Assembly (NCBI RefSeq): GCF_025964975.1 | Contig: NZ_JAOPXV010000226.1 | Coordinates: 1-57,702, forward strand | Direction: 5' to 3' | DNA: 57,702 bases | From: Nocardioides sp. | GTDB lineage: Bacteria > Actinomycetota > Actinomycetes > Propionibacteriales > Nocardioidaceae | In this document: positions 1-9,833 of the stretch, piece after piece | How positions within the stretch are numbered: the stretch's first letter is position 1 | How the letters are laid out: every line of letters starts with the position of its first letter | The notes under the pieces: model-generated | Seen by the model: only the letters and a program-made list of their open reading frames with translations | Told to the model about the DNA's origin: nothing | The model's database searches: none | Position numbers and translations under genes: made by a program

Positions 1-744
1 GACGCCGGCGACCTGGAGAAGGTCGTGCTGGCCAGGGACCTCATCGCCAGCTGCACGCAGCCGGTCGACGTGCGGTGGCCCCTTCGTCAGCTCGCTCGTG
101 ACTACTCGATGTGCTGGACCTTCCACGTCGACGGGCTCTTCGGCGCGACACCGGAGATGCTCGTCCGCCGCGAGCGGGGCCTCGTGACCTCGCGGGTGCT
201 GGCGGGCACCATCCGCCGTACCGGCGACGAGGTGCGCGACGCGGCCCTCGCCGGCACCCTCGCCCGGTCGTCGAAGGACCTCGAGGAGCACGAATACGCG
301 GTCCGCTCGGTCGCCGACGCCCTCGAGCCGCACTGCTCCTCGATGAACGTGCCCGAGGTGCCCTTCGTCCTGCACCTCCCCAACGTGATGCACCTCGCCA
401 CGGACGTGGCCGGGGTGGTCCACGACGCCGCGACGGTCTCCTCGTTGCTGCTGGCCGAGGCGCTGCACCCGTCCGCCGCGGTGGGTGGCACACCGAGCGC
501 GCCCGCACTCCGCCTGATCAGCGAGATCGAGGGAATGGACCGCGGCCGCTATGCCGGACCGGTCGGCTGGATCGACTCCCACGGGGACGGCGAGTGGGGC
601 ATCGCGCTGCGCTCGGCGGAGATCAGCGGCAACACCGTCCGGCTCTTCGCGGGCTGCGGCATCGTGGCCGACTCCGTCCCGGAGGCCGAACTGGCCGAGT
701 CGCAGGCGAAGTTCGTGCCCGTCCGGGACGCCCTCACCACCTGA
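1..744 (+). CDS. menF: isochorismate synthase (MenF/EntC family), 5' truncated by window start
   Basis: DAGDLEKVVLARDL... and ...YAGPVGWIDSHGDGEWGIALRSAEISGNTVRLFAGCGIVADSVPEAELAE chorismate-binding C-terminal signature; men genes nearby. Confidence 0.85.
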   Translation, partial: DAGDLEKVVLARDLIASCTQPVDVRWPLRQLARDYSMCWTFHVDGLFGATPEMLVRRERGLVTSRVLAGTIRRTGDEVRDAALAGTLARSSKDLEEHEYAVRSVADALEPHCSSMNVPEVPFVLHLPNVMHLATDVAGVVHDAATVSSLLLAEALHPSAAVGGTPSAPALRLISEIEGMDRGRYAGPVGWIDSHGDGEWGIALRSAEISGNTVRLFAGCGIVADSVPEAELAESQAKFVPVRDALTT

Positions 745-853
745 TCCCGCCGGTCAGTCACAATTTAGTAGACCTTCGCCCCCCCGTTATGGTGATGAAG
801 CCCTCCGACGGATGCAGGGGGACTTCACACGCACCCGAGCGAAGAGAGATTTC

Positions 854-2056
854 ATGTCTAACCGCCGCGCAGTGGCTGGAACGTTCGCCGCGCTGCTCAT
901 GCCCACCTCGCTGCTGATGGTCACCGCGACCACCACAGCCGACGCCGCCACCTCGACCGACACGAGCGCCATCCAGGCCAGGGCCAAGGCCAAGAGCAAG
1001 GCCAAGCTGGTCGCCATGCCGCAGATCGTGCAGCAGGGCCGCACCCCGGCGAGCGCCAACGCCGCCAAGGCCGCCCTGACCGCCACCGTGAGGCCCGCCA
1101 AGGCCGGCCGCCCGGTCGCCCTCCAGGTGAAGAAGGGCTCGAAGTGGAAGACGGTCAGCAAGACCAAGCTGACCTCCAAGGGGCTCGCCGAGTTCGGCGC
1201 CCCGATCTCCAAGAGTGGGCAGGCCCTCACCTACCGCGTCACCGCTGCCAGCTTCAAGGGCGCCGCTGCCGTGACCAGCAAGCCGGTCAGCACCTCGCGG
1301 TGGCTGACTGCGACCTTCACCGATGACTTCTCCGGTTCCACCCTCAGCCCGACCTGGAACCACCGTGGAGTCGCCTACGAGCCGTCCAGCCTGCGTGAGT
1401 GCTCCAAGGGCAGCCCGAGCGCCGTCTCCGTCAGCGGCGGCACCGTCAAGCTCTCGGTGATCAAGGACCCGGCCCGCAGCGCCGAGAAGTGCGTCGCCAA
1501 GAAGGACGGCAAGTCGACCGGCAAGTTCGCCTACCGCCTCAACGGCCACATCGGCACCGAGGGTGCCCTGTCGATGCGCTACGGCTTTGCGGCTGCTCGC
1601 ATCAAGACGCACAAGCTCCGCGGCCAGCACGGCGGCTTCTGGATGCGGCCGACCGTCGCCGGTGGCGGCGACCCGCGCGCCGAGATCGACGTCATCGAGT
1701 ACTTCGGTGACCAGCACCCCGAGGGTGGACTGACCTCGTTCATCTACTCCACCAAGAACAACCAGGCGGTCAAGACCGGATCGTGGATCAAGAACTCCAC
1801 GTCCTTCCTCAAGAACCGCAAGGACCGCTGGTCGAAGAACTACCACGTCTTCTCGGTCGAGTGGACCCCGTCGGTCTACATCTTCCGCATCGACGGCAAG
1901 GAGACCTGGCGCACGAAGGTCGGCGTCTCCAACCAGCAGCAGTTCCCGATCCTGAGCCTGCTCAGCTCCGACTACGAGCTCTCGCAGATGAAGGGCGGCG
2001 ACGCCAAGCTGCCCCAGACGATGAACGTCGACTGGGTGCGGCTCTGGCAGGCCTGA
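854..2056 (+). CDS. secreted glycoside hydrolase family 16 (beta-glucanase-like)
   Basis: Signal peptide MSNRRAVAGTFAALLMPTSLLMVTATTTADA; GH16 catalytic ExDxxE motif AEIDVIEYFG; start set at ATG 854 inside the longer ORF 551..2056. Confidence 0.85.
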   Translation: MSNRRAVAGTFAALLMPTSLLMVTATTTADAATSTDTSAIQARAKAKSKAKLVAMPQIVQQGRTPASANAAKAALTATVRPAKAGRPVALQVKKGSKWKTVSKTKLTSKGLAEFGAPISKSGQALTYRVTAASFKGAAAVTSKPVSTSRWLTATFTDDFSGSTLSPTWNHRGVAYEPSSLRECSKGSPSAVSVSGGTVKLSVIKDPARSAEKCVAKKDGKSTGKFAYRLNGHIGTEGALSMRYGFAAARIKTHKLRGQHGGFWMRPTVAGGGDPRAEIDVIEYFGDQHPEGGLTSFIYSTKNNQAVKTGSWIKNSTSFLKNRKDRWSKNYHVFSVEWTPSVYIFRIDGKETWRTKVGVSNQQQFPILSLLSSDYELSQMKGGDAKLPQTMNVDWVRLWQA

Positions 2057-2078
2057 TCTTCCCTGTTTGAGTACGGCG

Positions 2079-2110
2079 ACGCGCCGTCCCGCTTCGGCGG
2101 GGCGGCGCGT
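2079..2110. terminator. intrinsic terminator-like hairpin between convergent genes
   Basis: acgcgccgtcccgc-TTCG-gcggggcggcgcgt: 14-bp stem with one G-U pair, UUCG tetraloop. Confidence 0.7.
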
Positions 2111-2123
2111 TCCGCATCCACCC

Positions 2124-3995
2124 TCAGCCCGTGAGGTGGTGGACGAAGCACCAGCGCCAGTCCTCGCCCGGCTGGGCGGACTGCATGACGGGGTGCGTGG
2201 TGTCGTGGAAGTGCTCGGTGGCGTGCCGGTGCGGGGAGGAGTCGCAGCAGGCGACGTTCCCGCAGTCCAGGCAGCGCCGCAGGGACACCCAGTGCGAGCC
2301 CAGCGCCACGCACTGCTCGCAGGAGAGCTGCTCGGAGGCACTCGCCACGGTCGCGGGCCCGGCGGCGGCGAGGTGGTCACAGGAGTCGCCGGCCGCGACC
2401 CGGACCGCCCGGACGGTCGTCGCGTCGTCGTCGAGCTCCGCGACGTCGAGCATCGACTCCTCGACGTCGAGGGTCCTCAGGACGTCGCGCACGACCTCGC
2501 TGGCGACCACGCCGCTGTCACGGACCTCGAGCACCTTCGCTCGCTCGGCAGCGATCATCACCAGCCGTGCCCGGGCGTAGAGGCTGCTCGGTGACTCCTG
2601 CCCGGGGGTGGTGGAGAGCTGCTCCCACGCCGCGAAGTTGCGCTGCTCCACGCGCTGCCGGAGCAGGTCTGAGACCCCGTGCGGGTCGTCGTGCTCCAGC
2701 TCGTCGAGGGCGCCGAAGCCAGCCTTGGAGGCCTGCTGCAGCAGCGCCGCCCGCGCCAGGGCGTCCTCGAGCGGGTCCGGAGGCGGTGCTCCCAGCCGGC
2801 GGGCGAGCCAGGGCAGGGACAGTCCTTGGAGGAACAACGTCCCGGCCACCACGGTGAAGGCGATCAGGAGCAGGACCTCGCGGTGCTCGGTCTCCTCGGG
2901 GATGACGAACGCGGCTGCCAGCGTCACCACGCCGCGCATGCCAGCCCAGCCGATGATGACAGTGTCCCGCCAGGGTGCGACGCCGCTGGTGGCCGGCTCG
3001 CTGCCGGGGCGGACCAGCAGCGAGCGCGCGCCGAGGACCCAGAGCAGACGGAGCGCGACCGTGGCGAGCAGGGCGCCGAGGCACACTCCCGTGATCCGCG
3101 CCGGGGAGATGTCGCTCTCGGCGGCACCCTCGAGGATCCAGCGGGCCTGGAGGCCGATGAGCAGGAAGACGGTGTTCTCCAGCAGGAAGGCCACGGTCCG
3201 CCAGTTGATCCTTTCGGCGATCCGCGACTGCGCCGACTGGATGATCGGGGCCTTGTGGCCGAGCAGCAGACCGGTGACGACGACCGCGATGACTCCGGAG
3301 GACTCGAGCTCCTCAGCGAGGAGGTAGGCCACGAAGGGCGTGACGAGCGAGATCGCGGTGTCCATCAAGGGGTCAGTGACGAGCTTGCGGAGCTTGGCCA
3401 CGACGACGAACACGATGAAGCCGAGAGCAGCGCCGCCGACGGAGGCCCAGAGGAAGTCGAGGCCCACCTCGACGGCGTGCACGCCCACTGACGCGGTCGC
3501 GAGCGCCGTACGCAGCGAGACGAGGGCCGTGGCGTCGTTGAGCAGGGACTCGCCCTCCAGGATGGTGACGACCCGGCGAGGCAGGCCGATCCTGCGTGCG
3601 ATCGCGGTGGCCGCGACGGCGTCTGGAGGCGCCACCACCGCGCCGATGGCGATCGCGATGGGCCACGAGATGCTCGGCACGACGAGGTGGACCACTGCCC
3701 CGACGCCGAAGGCGGTGAAGACGACAAGACCGACCGAGAGGAAGAGGATCGGGCGCCGGTTGGCGTTGAAGTCGACCAGCGACGTCTGGATCGCCGCCGC
3801 ATAGAGCAGGGGTGGAAGCAGCCCCAGCAGCACGATCTCCGGCTCGAGACGGACCTCCGGAACGAACGGCAGGAAGGTGCCGGCGAGGCCGAGGGCGATG
3901 AGCAGCAGCGGCGCGGGCACGTCGAGCCGGTCGGCCAGGGCAGCACCGGCCAGCACCACGACGACGAGCGCGACCAGGAAAAGGGCGATCTCCAC
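2124..3995 (-). CDS. CPA1-type Na+/H+ antiporter with C-terminal UBP-type zinc finger
   Basis: Multi-TM N-terminus; C-terminus CEQCVALGSHWVSLRRCLDCGNVACCDSSPHRHATEHFHDTTHPVMQSAQPGEDWRWCFVHH resembles zf-UBP. Confidence 0.88.
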   Translation of the reverse strand: MEIALFLVALVVVVLAGAALADRLDVPAPLLLIALGLAGTFLPFVPEVRLEPEIVLLGLLPPLLYAAAIQTSLVDFNANRRPILFLSVGLVVFTAFGVGAVVHLVVPSISWPIAIAIGAVVAPPDAVAATAIARRIGLPRRVVTILEGESLLNDATALVSLRTALATASVGVHAVEVGLDFLWASVGGAALGFIVFVVVAKLRKLVTDPLMDTAISLVTPFVAYLLAEELESSGVIAVVVTGLLLGHKAPIIQSAQSRIAERINWRTVAFLLENTVFLLIGLQARWILEGAAESDISPARITGVCLGALLATVALRLLWVLGARSLLVRPGSEPATSGVAPWRDTVIIGWAGMRGVVTLAAAFVIPEETEHREVLLLIAFTVVAGTLFLQGLSLPWLARRLGAPPPDPLEDALARAALLQQASKAGFGALDELEHDDPHGVSDLLRQRVEQRNFAAWEQLSTTPGQESPSSLYARARLVMIAAERAKVLEVRDSGVVASEVVRDVLRTLDVEESMLDVAELDDDATTVRAVRVAAGDSCDHLAAAGPATVASASEQLSCEQCVALGSHWVSLRRCLDCGNVACCDSSPHRHATEHFHDTTHPVMQSAQPGEDWRWCFVHHLTG

Positions 3996-4007
3996 CCCGG
4001 GAGTCTC

Positions 4008-4379
4008 TCAGGCGTGCGTCGGCGGCGGCGACGCGTGTATCAGGGAGCCTGCTCCGCTGCGGGTGGAGTACGTGAGGAACTCGCGACCCTCGCCGGGAGG
4101 GAGGATGAACGATGCCGGGGCCCGGCCGAGGACCTCGCCGTCGAGGTGCGCACTGACGTGCACGTTGCGGTCGGCGGGGATCTCCCACGACACCGGGCCC
4201 GGCACGACGACGTACTGGCGTCCGTCGATGCTGACGATCGGATACCACTTCACGAGCGCTTTGGAGTTGAGGCTGAGGTCGATCGTCAGCAGGCGCCTCG
4301 GTCCGGTGTGGAACTCGACGTAGGGGATGACGCCGGGGGTTGCCCCGAGGTCGCTCGGGCGGAAGGGTTCGGTGGTCAT
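4008..4379 (-). CDS. hypothetical protein (123 aa)
   Basis: Complete ORF starting MTTEPFRPSDLGATPGVIPYVEFHTGPRRLL; actinobacterial-like codon pattern; family not recognised. Confidence 0.6.
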   Translation of the reverse strand: MTTEPFRPSDLGATPGVIPYVEFHTGPRRLLTIDLSLNSKALVKWYPIVSIDGRQYVVVPGPVSWEIPADRNVHVSAHLDGEVLGRAPASFILPPGEGREFLTYSTRSGAGSLIHASPPPTHA

Positions 4380-4420
4380 GGATGACAGCCTGCCCCGGGC
4401 CGCCGTGGATAATCCCCCGG

Positions 4421-6037
4421 GTGCGAGGAGTCGGGGTCGTGGGCAGGCTCGCCCTGGGCGTCCTTGCGCTGCTGGGTCTTCTCGTGATGGCCGCCGGGGC
4501 CGCCGTTGCCGGGGTCGTGGGCTCCGACGACACGGTCTTCAACCGCCCCACCGACCTCGGCGAGGACGGGCGCCCGGTCCTCACTGCCCCAGACCTCCTG
4601 GCCTATGACGGCATCACGGTCACGCTGCGCGCGTCTGCGCCCGACGGTGTCTTCATCGGTACGGCGCACCCGGTGGACGTGGCGGACTTCGTCGGCGACT
4701 CGTCCCGGATCCGGCTGACCCGGGTGACCCGCTCCGGCGTCGTCGCGGAGGACGCAGGCTCCACCGAGCCCGTACGTCCCGCGTCGGCGGACTTCTGGAC
4801 CAGCTCGATGACAGGCGACGGCGTGGAGGAGCTGACCCTCGACCGCGACTCGGCTGCGACCCAGTGGATGATCGCTCCGGTCACTGGCCAGGGACCCACC
4901 ACGGTGTCCTTCGGGGTGACGGTCCCCGGGCTGTTCCGCGCAGCACTGGTCGCCTTCGGCCTCGGTGCCCTGGTGCTCCTGGCATGCGTCGAGGTGCTGC
5001 TCCGCTGGCGTCGGACCCCGCCATCACCACCTCACCCCATCCTCGAGACGTTTGCGGTGATCGACAGACCCGCCGGAAATCCGGCCGGCAGGCCCGCTGG
5101 CAGGCACCGGGCCCAGCGGACGGCGCTCGCCATGGCCGTCGTCCTGTCCGCGACGGGCTGCACGTGGGAGGACCTCGTGCCCGCGAAGCGACAGTCCGAG
5201 GAGCTCGCGGCGACGAAGGTCGCGTTGACGAGGGCCGAGCTGCCGGCTCTCCTCGCGTCCTACGACAGCCGGGCGCGCAAGGCCACCGAGGCCGCCCAGC
5301 CGCCCCGCTACACCGCGGAGCTGTGGCGGCTCGCCGACCGTGGGCCGGCGCTGGAGAGCGACCTCTTCGGCACCCACGTGGCCCGGCTGACGGGGGTCGG
5401 CGGCCCTTCGCCCATCACGCACGCGCCGGTGGGCGTCTACGCGCCGCGGTTCACGTCCTACCCGATGTGGTCGCTCGTCGCGTCGGCGACGGGTGACGAC
5501 AAGGGCATCGACCTGTTCACCAAGGCGTCCGTCCAGGCACCGTGGCTGCGTCAGGCCGGCACCACGCTCTCGCGCGGCCTCCCCGAAGCGGGCCGCGCGG
5601 CCCGACCGGCGAGCAGTGGGCAGGCGGGGGCAGCGACCGCGATCTGGCGCACCTACCTGCGCTCGGGCACCACCGACGACGCCTTGGTGCTCGACCCCGA
5701 CTCCCAGGAGTGGCGCGACACCGTCGCCGACCTCGGCAGCCGAGCGATGTTCCGCGGCTACACCGTCTCGGCCGAGCCCGCCGGCAAGAGCGGCCTGTCG
5801 CGCGTCGTGCAGGTCGACGACGGAGCACTGGCGATCGTGGCGCTGCGGGTGACGACCCGGCTGAAGGGACGGCCCGACCTGCAGGTGCGGTGGGCGCCGC
5901 CATACGGGAAGTATCGCCCCAGCGGCGACGGCGTCCTGTCCTTCGCGCACCTTGCCGTCGGCGTGATCCACCTGCCCTCGAAGGGACCTGCGCGGTTGCT
6001 GGGCGCGACTTTCAGCGAGGTCGCGGTCACGCCCTGA
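4421..6037 (+). CDS. hypothetical membrane protein
   Basis: GTG start at 4421 (VRGVGVVGRLALGVLALLGLLVMAAGAAVAG), N-terminal TM, second hydrophobic segment near aa 190-215; divergent from 4008..4379. Confidence 0.65.
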   Translation: MRGVGVVGRLALGVLALLGLLVMAAGAAVAGVVGSDDTVFNRPTDLGEDGRPVLTAPDLLAYDGITVTLRASAPDGVFIGTAHPVDVADFVGDSSRIRLTRVTRSGVVAEDAGSTEPVRPASADFWTSSMTGDGVEELTLDRDSAATQWMIAPVTGQGPTTVSFGVTVPGLFRAALVAFGLGALVLLACVEVLLRWRRTPPSPPHPILETFAVIDRPAGNPAGRPAGRHRAQRTALAMAVVLSATGCTWEDLVPAKRQSEELAATKVALTRAELPALLASYDSRARKATEAAQPPRYTAELWRLADRGPALESDLFGTHVARLTGVGGPSPITHAPVGVYAPRFTSYPMWSLVASATGDDKGIDLFTKASVQAPWLRQAGTTLSRGLPEAGRAARPASSGQAGAATAIWRTYLRSGTTDDALVLDPDSQEWRDTVADLGSRAMFRGYTVSAEPAGKSGLSRVVQVDDGALAIVALRVTTRLKGRPDLQVRWAPPYGKYRPSGDGVLSFAHLAVGVIHLPSKGPARLLGATFSEVAVTP

Positions 6038-7613
6038 GGGCGCGGATCCGCGAATCCAGATCCCGGCGGTTGTCCCGACGGACGACGGCCTCGACCACCT
6101 CGATGCCGCCGTTGGGCGTGGCCAGTGCCTGCTCGAGCTCCGCCGGGCTGGCCACCCTCAGGTGCGGCGTCCGCGTCGCGGCGCACAGACTGGCGATGTC
6201 GACGTCGTGCGGGGTGCCGAAGAGGGCGTCGTAGCGGTCGGCGAACTCGGGTGCGCCCTGCTCGAGCATCGAGAAGATCGACCCGCCGTTGTCGTTGACC
6301 ACCACGATCGTGAGGTCGGGCCGCGGTTGCGCCGGGCCGAGGATCAGCCCGGTCGCGTCGTGCAGGAACGTCACGTCCCCCATCAGCGCCAGCGCCCGGC
6401 TCGTGCGCGGTCGCCCGAGGGTGGCGCCGATCGCGCTGGACACGGTGCCGTCGATACCCGCGAGCCCCCGGTTGGCGATCACCTTGCGCCGGTCGCCGAC
6501 GTCATAGCGCGCGGCCATCAGGTCCAGGTCGCGGATGGGGCTGGACGCGCCGACCCAGAGCAGTCCGCCGGGCGGCACTGCTCGGCTGACAGCACCGGCC
6601 ACGTCGTACGGCGTGAGGTCAGCCTCCGCCCTCAGCAGCTCGTCCAGCTGCCGACCCACCGACCTGTCGGCCGCGACCCACGCGTCGAACCAGGCCGTGT
6701 CCCTCGACTCGGCGGTCGTCGCACGGGCGACGGCCCGGTCGACCGCGAAGGGCCGCTCGCGCCACAGGCCTCGGTCCTCGACGTCCCACACCTCCACGTC
6801 GTCGCGGGAGAGGAGGCGGCTCACCGGGCGCGACAGCGTCGGGTGACCGGCGACGACCACCCGCTCCACCTGCTCGCCGAGTTCGCCGTCGAGGAGCAGG
6901 CGGTAGGTGCGAAGGGCATGCGTGCCGGTGCGTGACCCGCTGGTCGGCTCGGCCAGGAGCGGCCACTGGCCGCGCTGGGCGAGCACCCGCGCCGACGGGC
7001 CGGCGTCGTCCCCGGCGACCACGACCGTCCGCGGACCGTGCGGGATCTCGACCTCGTCGTGACGCGGAGCGCGCGGCTCCACCAGCGCGACCGGGGGGAC
7101 CGGCCAGGTGTCCGTGGGCACGAGCGGGTCGTCGAGCTGCACGTTGAGGTGCAGCGGCAGCCCACGACCGCCGAGGAGTCCGTCGACCTCGGTCCGCTGG
7201 TCCGGGTCTGCGACGTCGAGGAACTCGAGTCCCGGGATCATCCGCACCTGGTCGGTCGTCTGGTTGGCGCTGGTGCCGCGGAGGCGGGCCGGGCGGTCCG
7301 CGGTGACCAGGACGAGAGGCACTCCGGCGTGTGCCGCCTCGAGGGCCGCCGGGTGGAAGTTGGCCACGGCCGTCCCGCTGGTGCAGATCACTGCTGCGGG
7401 ACGGCGCGACACCTTGGCCAGGCCCAGCGCGAGGAAGGCCGCCGTACGTTCGTCGATGCGCGTGTGCAGCCGCAGAGCGCCGGCCTCGGCCGCGGCGAAG
7501 GCAGCGAAGGACAGCGGTGCGTTGCGGGAGCCGGGCGCGATGACCACGTCGGTGACCCCGGCCTGCACGAGGGCGGCCACGACTGTGCGCGCCAGCTCGG
7601 TCGACGAGGTCAC
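6027..7613 (-). CDS. menD: 2-succinyl-5-enolpyruvyl-6-hydroxy-3-cyclohexene-1-carboxylate synthase
   Basis: ThDP enzyme: TDVVIAPGSRNAPLSFA, GTAVANFHPAALEA, ANRGLAGIDGTVSSAIGA, NDNGGSIFSMLEQG. Confidence 0.95.
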   Translation of the reverse strand: MTSSTELARTVVAALVQAGVTDVVIAPGSRNAPLSFAAFAAAEAGALRLHTRIDERTAAFLALGLAKVSRRPAAVICTSGTAVANFHPAALEAAHAGVPLVLVTADRPARLRGTSANQTTDQVRMIPGLEFLDVADPDQRTEVDGLLGGRGLPLHLNVQLDDPLVPTDTWPVPPVALVEPRAPRHDEVEIPHGPRTVVVAGDDAGPSARVLAQRGQWPLLAEPTSGSRTGTHALRTYRLLLDGELGEQVERVVVAGHPTLSRPVSRLLSRDDVEVWDVEDRGLWRERPFAVDRAVARATTAESRDTAWFDAWVAADRSVGRQLDELLRAEADLTPYDVAGAVSRAVPPGGLLWVGASSPIRDLDLMAARYDVGDRRKVIANRGLAGIDGTVSSAIGATLGRPRTSRALALMGDVTFLHDATGLILGPAQPRPDLTIVVVNDNGGSIFSMLEQGAPEFADRYDALFGTPHDVDIASLCAATRTPHLRVASPAELEQALATPNGGIEVVEAVVRRDNRRDLDSRIRALRA

Positions 7614-8557
7614 AGCCCGAGATCCTGCCGTACGGCGCGGAGGCGACTCTCCCAGTGGGCGCGTCTCGCCGGCGACGCGGAGACCCGGGCCACCGCTGCG
7701 TCGTCCACCTCGACCGGCCTGACCGCCAGCATCCCGTCGACGGGCAGCAGCGGACTGATCGCGACGTCGTCGCTCAGCAGCTGGACCGTGGCCAGCCCGC
7801 AGGCGTGCTCCAGCGACGGCAGCGCCGCAGCCAGGGCGACGCCGGCAGCGATGCCGATACTCGACTCGACCGCGCTCGACACCACGACTGGCATGCCGAT
7901 GTCCTCGGCGATGCGCAGGCAGGCGCGCACGCCACCGAGCGGCTGGACCTTGAGCACCGCTATGTCCGCTGCGGCGAGGTCCCGCACCCGATAGGGGTCC
8001 GCGGCACGCCGGATCGACTCGTCAGCAGCGATCCGAACGTCTACGACCCGACGAACTGCGGCGAGCTCCTCGACGCTCTCGCAGGGCTGCTCGACGTATT
8101 CGAGGCCACCGGCCGCCCGGTCCAGCAGCCCGATCGCGCGGGTCGCCTCGTCCAGGTCCCACCCTCCGTTGGCATCGACCCGGATCAGCCCGCCGGCGCC
8201 GAGGGCGTCGCGGACGGCTTCGACGCGGGCGATGTCGTCGGCCAGCGTCCGGCCGCCGCGTTCGGCGACCTTCACCTTCGCCGTCGTGCAGCCACCGGCG
8301 CGCACGATCTCGTGGGCCTGCTCGGGGCTGCAGGCGGGCACGGTGACGTTGACAGGCACGGTGTCACGCAGCGGCGTGGGCCAGTCGCCGGCGGCGGCCT
8401 CCAGGGCGCACTGCAACCACGGGGCGGCGACCTCGGAGTCGTACTCCAGGAACGGGCTCCACTCCCCCCAGCCCACCGCCCCTCTGATCAGCATCCCCTC
8501 GCGGACGGTGATGCCCCGGAAGGTCGTGCGCAGCGGGATCGAGAAGACGTGCGTCAC
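7610..8557 (-). CDS. menC: o-succinylbenzoate synthase
   Basis: Enolase superfamily: GCTTAKVKVAERGG, RVDANGGWDLDEA, EQPCESVEEL, ADESIRRA; overlaps menD and menE. Confidence 0.92.
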   Translation of the reverse strand: MTHVFSIPLRTTFRGITVREGMLIRGAVGWGEWSPFLEYDSEVAAPWLQCALEAAAGDWPTPLRDTVPVNVTVPACSPEQAHEIVRAGGCTTAKVKVAERGGRTLADDIARVEAVRDALGAGGLIRVDANGGWDLDEATRAIGLLDRAAGGLEYVEQPCESVEELAAVRRVVDVRIAADESIRRAADPYRVRDLAAADIAVLKVQPLGGVRACLRIAEDIGMPVVVSSAVESSIGIAAGVALAAALPSLEHACGLATVQLLSDDVAISPLLPVDGMLAVRPVEVDDAAVARVSASPARRAHWESRLRAVRQDLGL

Positions 8558-9564
8558 GCGCTCCTCCTGAGGCACTCGCGGTCGACCTTGCCCGTGGGCA
8601 GGAGCGGAAGCTCAGGGAGTACGACGACCTGTCGCGGCGCCCACGAGCGCGGGTGCACCTCGGCCACCCAGTCGCGCAGGTCCTCGTCGCGGCCCACGAC
8701 GAAGGCCACCACCCGCGAGCCCCATTCCTCGTCGGGGACACCGAGGACCTCCACCGCCTCCACGCCGGGGTGCTCGCGCAGTCGCGCGGCCACTGCGGGC
8801 AGGGGGACGTTGACCCCGCCGCTGATCACCACGTCATCGATGCGTCCGAGCACCTGGAGCCGCCCGTCGTCGTCGAGCCGGCCGGCGTCCGCGGTGACGA
8901 ACCACCCGTCGACGAGCGTCTCGGCGGTCAGCGCAGGGTCGCCGTCGTAGCCGTCGAACACCGTGGGGCCGCCGACCCGGATCCGCCCGTCCGTCCCCAG
9001 CGCGAGGGCCACCCCGTCGAGCGGCACTCCGTCGTAGACGCAACCTCCAGCGGTCTCGGAGGCGCCGTACGTCGCGACCACGCGGAGTCCTTCAGCGGTC
9101 GCTCGGGACCTGAGCGCCGGGTCGATGGGGCCGCCCCCGAGCAGGATCGTGTGCACCGCACGGAGCGCCTCGACCTGGGCGGGCCGGTCGAGGAGCCGGT
9201 GGAGCTGGGTCGGCACGAGGGAGGTGAACAGGGTGGTCTCCGGCCCCGTTCCCAGCGCCCCGGCGAAGTCGAGGTCGCTGACCAGGAGGGGATCGTGACC
9301 GGCTAGTACGGAGCGGGCGATGACCTGCACGCCTGCGACGTACGACGCCGGCAACGCCAGCAGCCACTGCCCCCGGGCCCCGAGGCGACGGGCGCTCGCC
9401 TCGACCGAGGCCACGACCGCGGACCTGGACAGGACGACCCGCTTGGGTCGGCCCGTCGACCCCGAGGTCTCGATGAGCAGCCGCTCGGGCTGCGAGTCGA
9501 CCAGCCAGGCGCTCAGCTGGCCGATGGCCGTCACTGTGTCGTCGGATGGCCTGAGGAACTTCAC
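8554..9564 (-). CDS. menE: o-succinylbenzoate--CoA ligase
   Basis: AMP-binding: LIETSGSTGRPKRVVLS, ATYGASETAGG, DDVVISGGVNVPLPAV, LLPTGKVDRE; men context. Confidence 0.92.
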   Translation of the reverse strand: MKFLRPSDDTVTAIGQLSAWLVDSQPERLLIETSGSTGRPKRVVLSRSAVVASVEASARRLGARGQWLLALPASYVAGVQVIARSVLAGHDPLLVSDLDFAGALGTGPETTLFTSLVPTQLHRLLDRPAQVEALRAVHTILLGGGPIDPALRSRATAEGLRVVATYGASETAGGCVYDGVPLDGVALALGTDGRIRVGGPTVFDGYDGDPALTAETLVDGWFVTADAGRLDDDGRLQVLGRIDDVVISGGVNVPLPAVAARLREHPGVEAVEVLGVPDEEWGSRVVAFVVGRDEDLRDWVAEVHPRSWAPRQVVVLPELPLLPTGKVDRECLRRSA

Positions 9565-9769
9565 CCCTGCACGCTATCCGTCGCCTCCTTGGTCAACCAT
9601 TTGGGCACAAATTCTCACAATTCATCGAAGGCGCCCTTGCCCGTGTCTATGCTGGTGATTCCACTCCTGTACGGGAGGCCCGAACTCAGTCTCGAGGGAG
9701 GGGGAGGATGGCGAGTTTGGGTGGCTTCGGCCCGACCCTCACCCCGGCCATGAGCGTGGCATCACCTCG

Positions 9770-9811
9770 CCGCGCCAGCGGAGGACTATTCGTAGTATTC
9801 CGCTGGCGCGG
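9770..9811. terminator. strong hairpin with UUCG tetraloop, downstream of the PAS-ANTAR gene
   Basis: ccgcgccagcgga gg acta TTCG tagt at tccgctggcgcgg: 13-bp perfect outer stem plus 4-bp inner stem; no obvious U-tract. Confidence 0.5.
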
Positions 9812-9833
9812 TCCACGTCATTTCGGGCCCACC

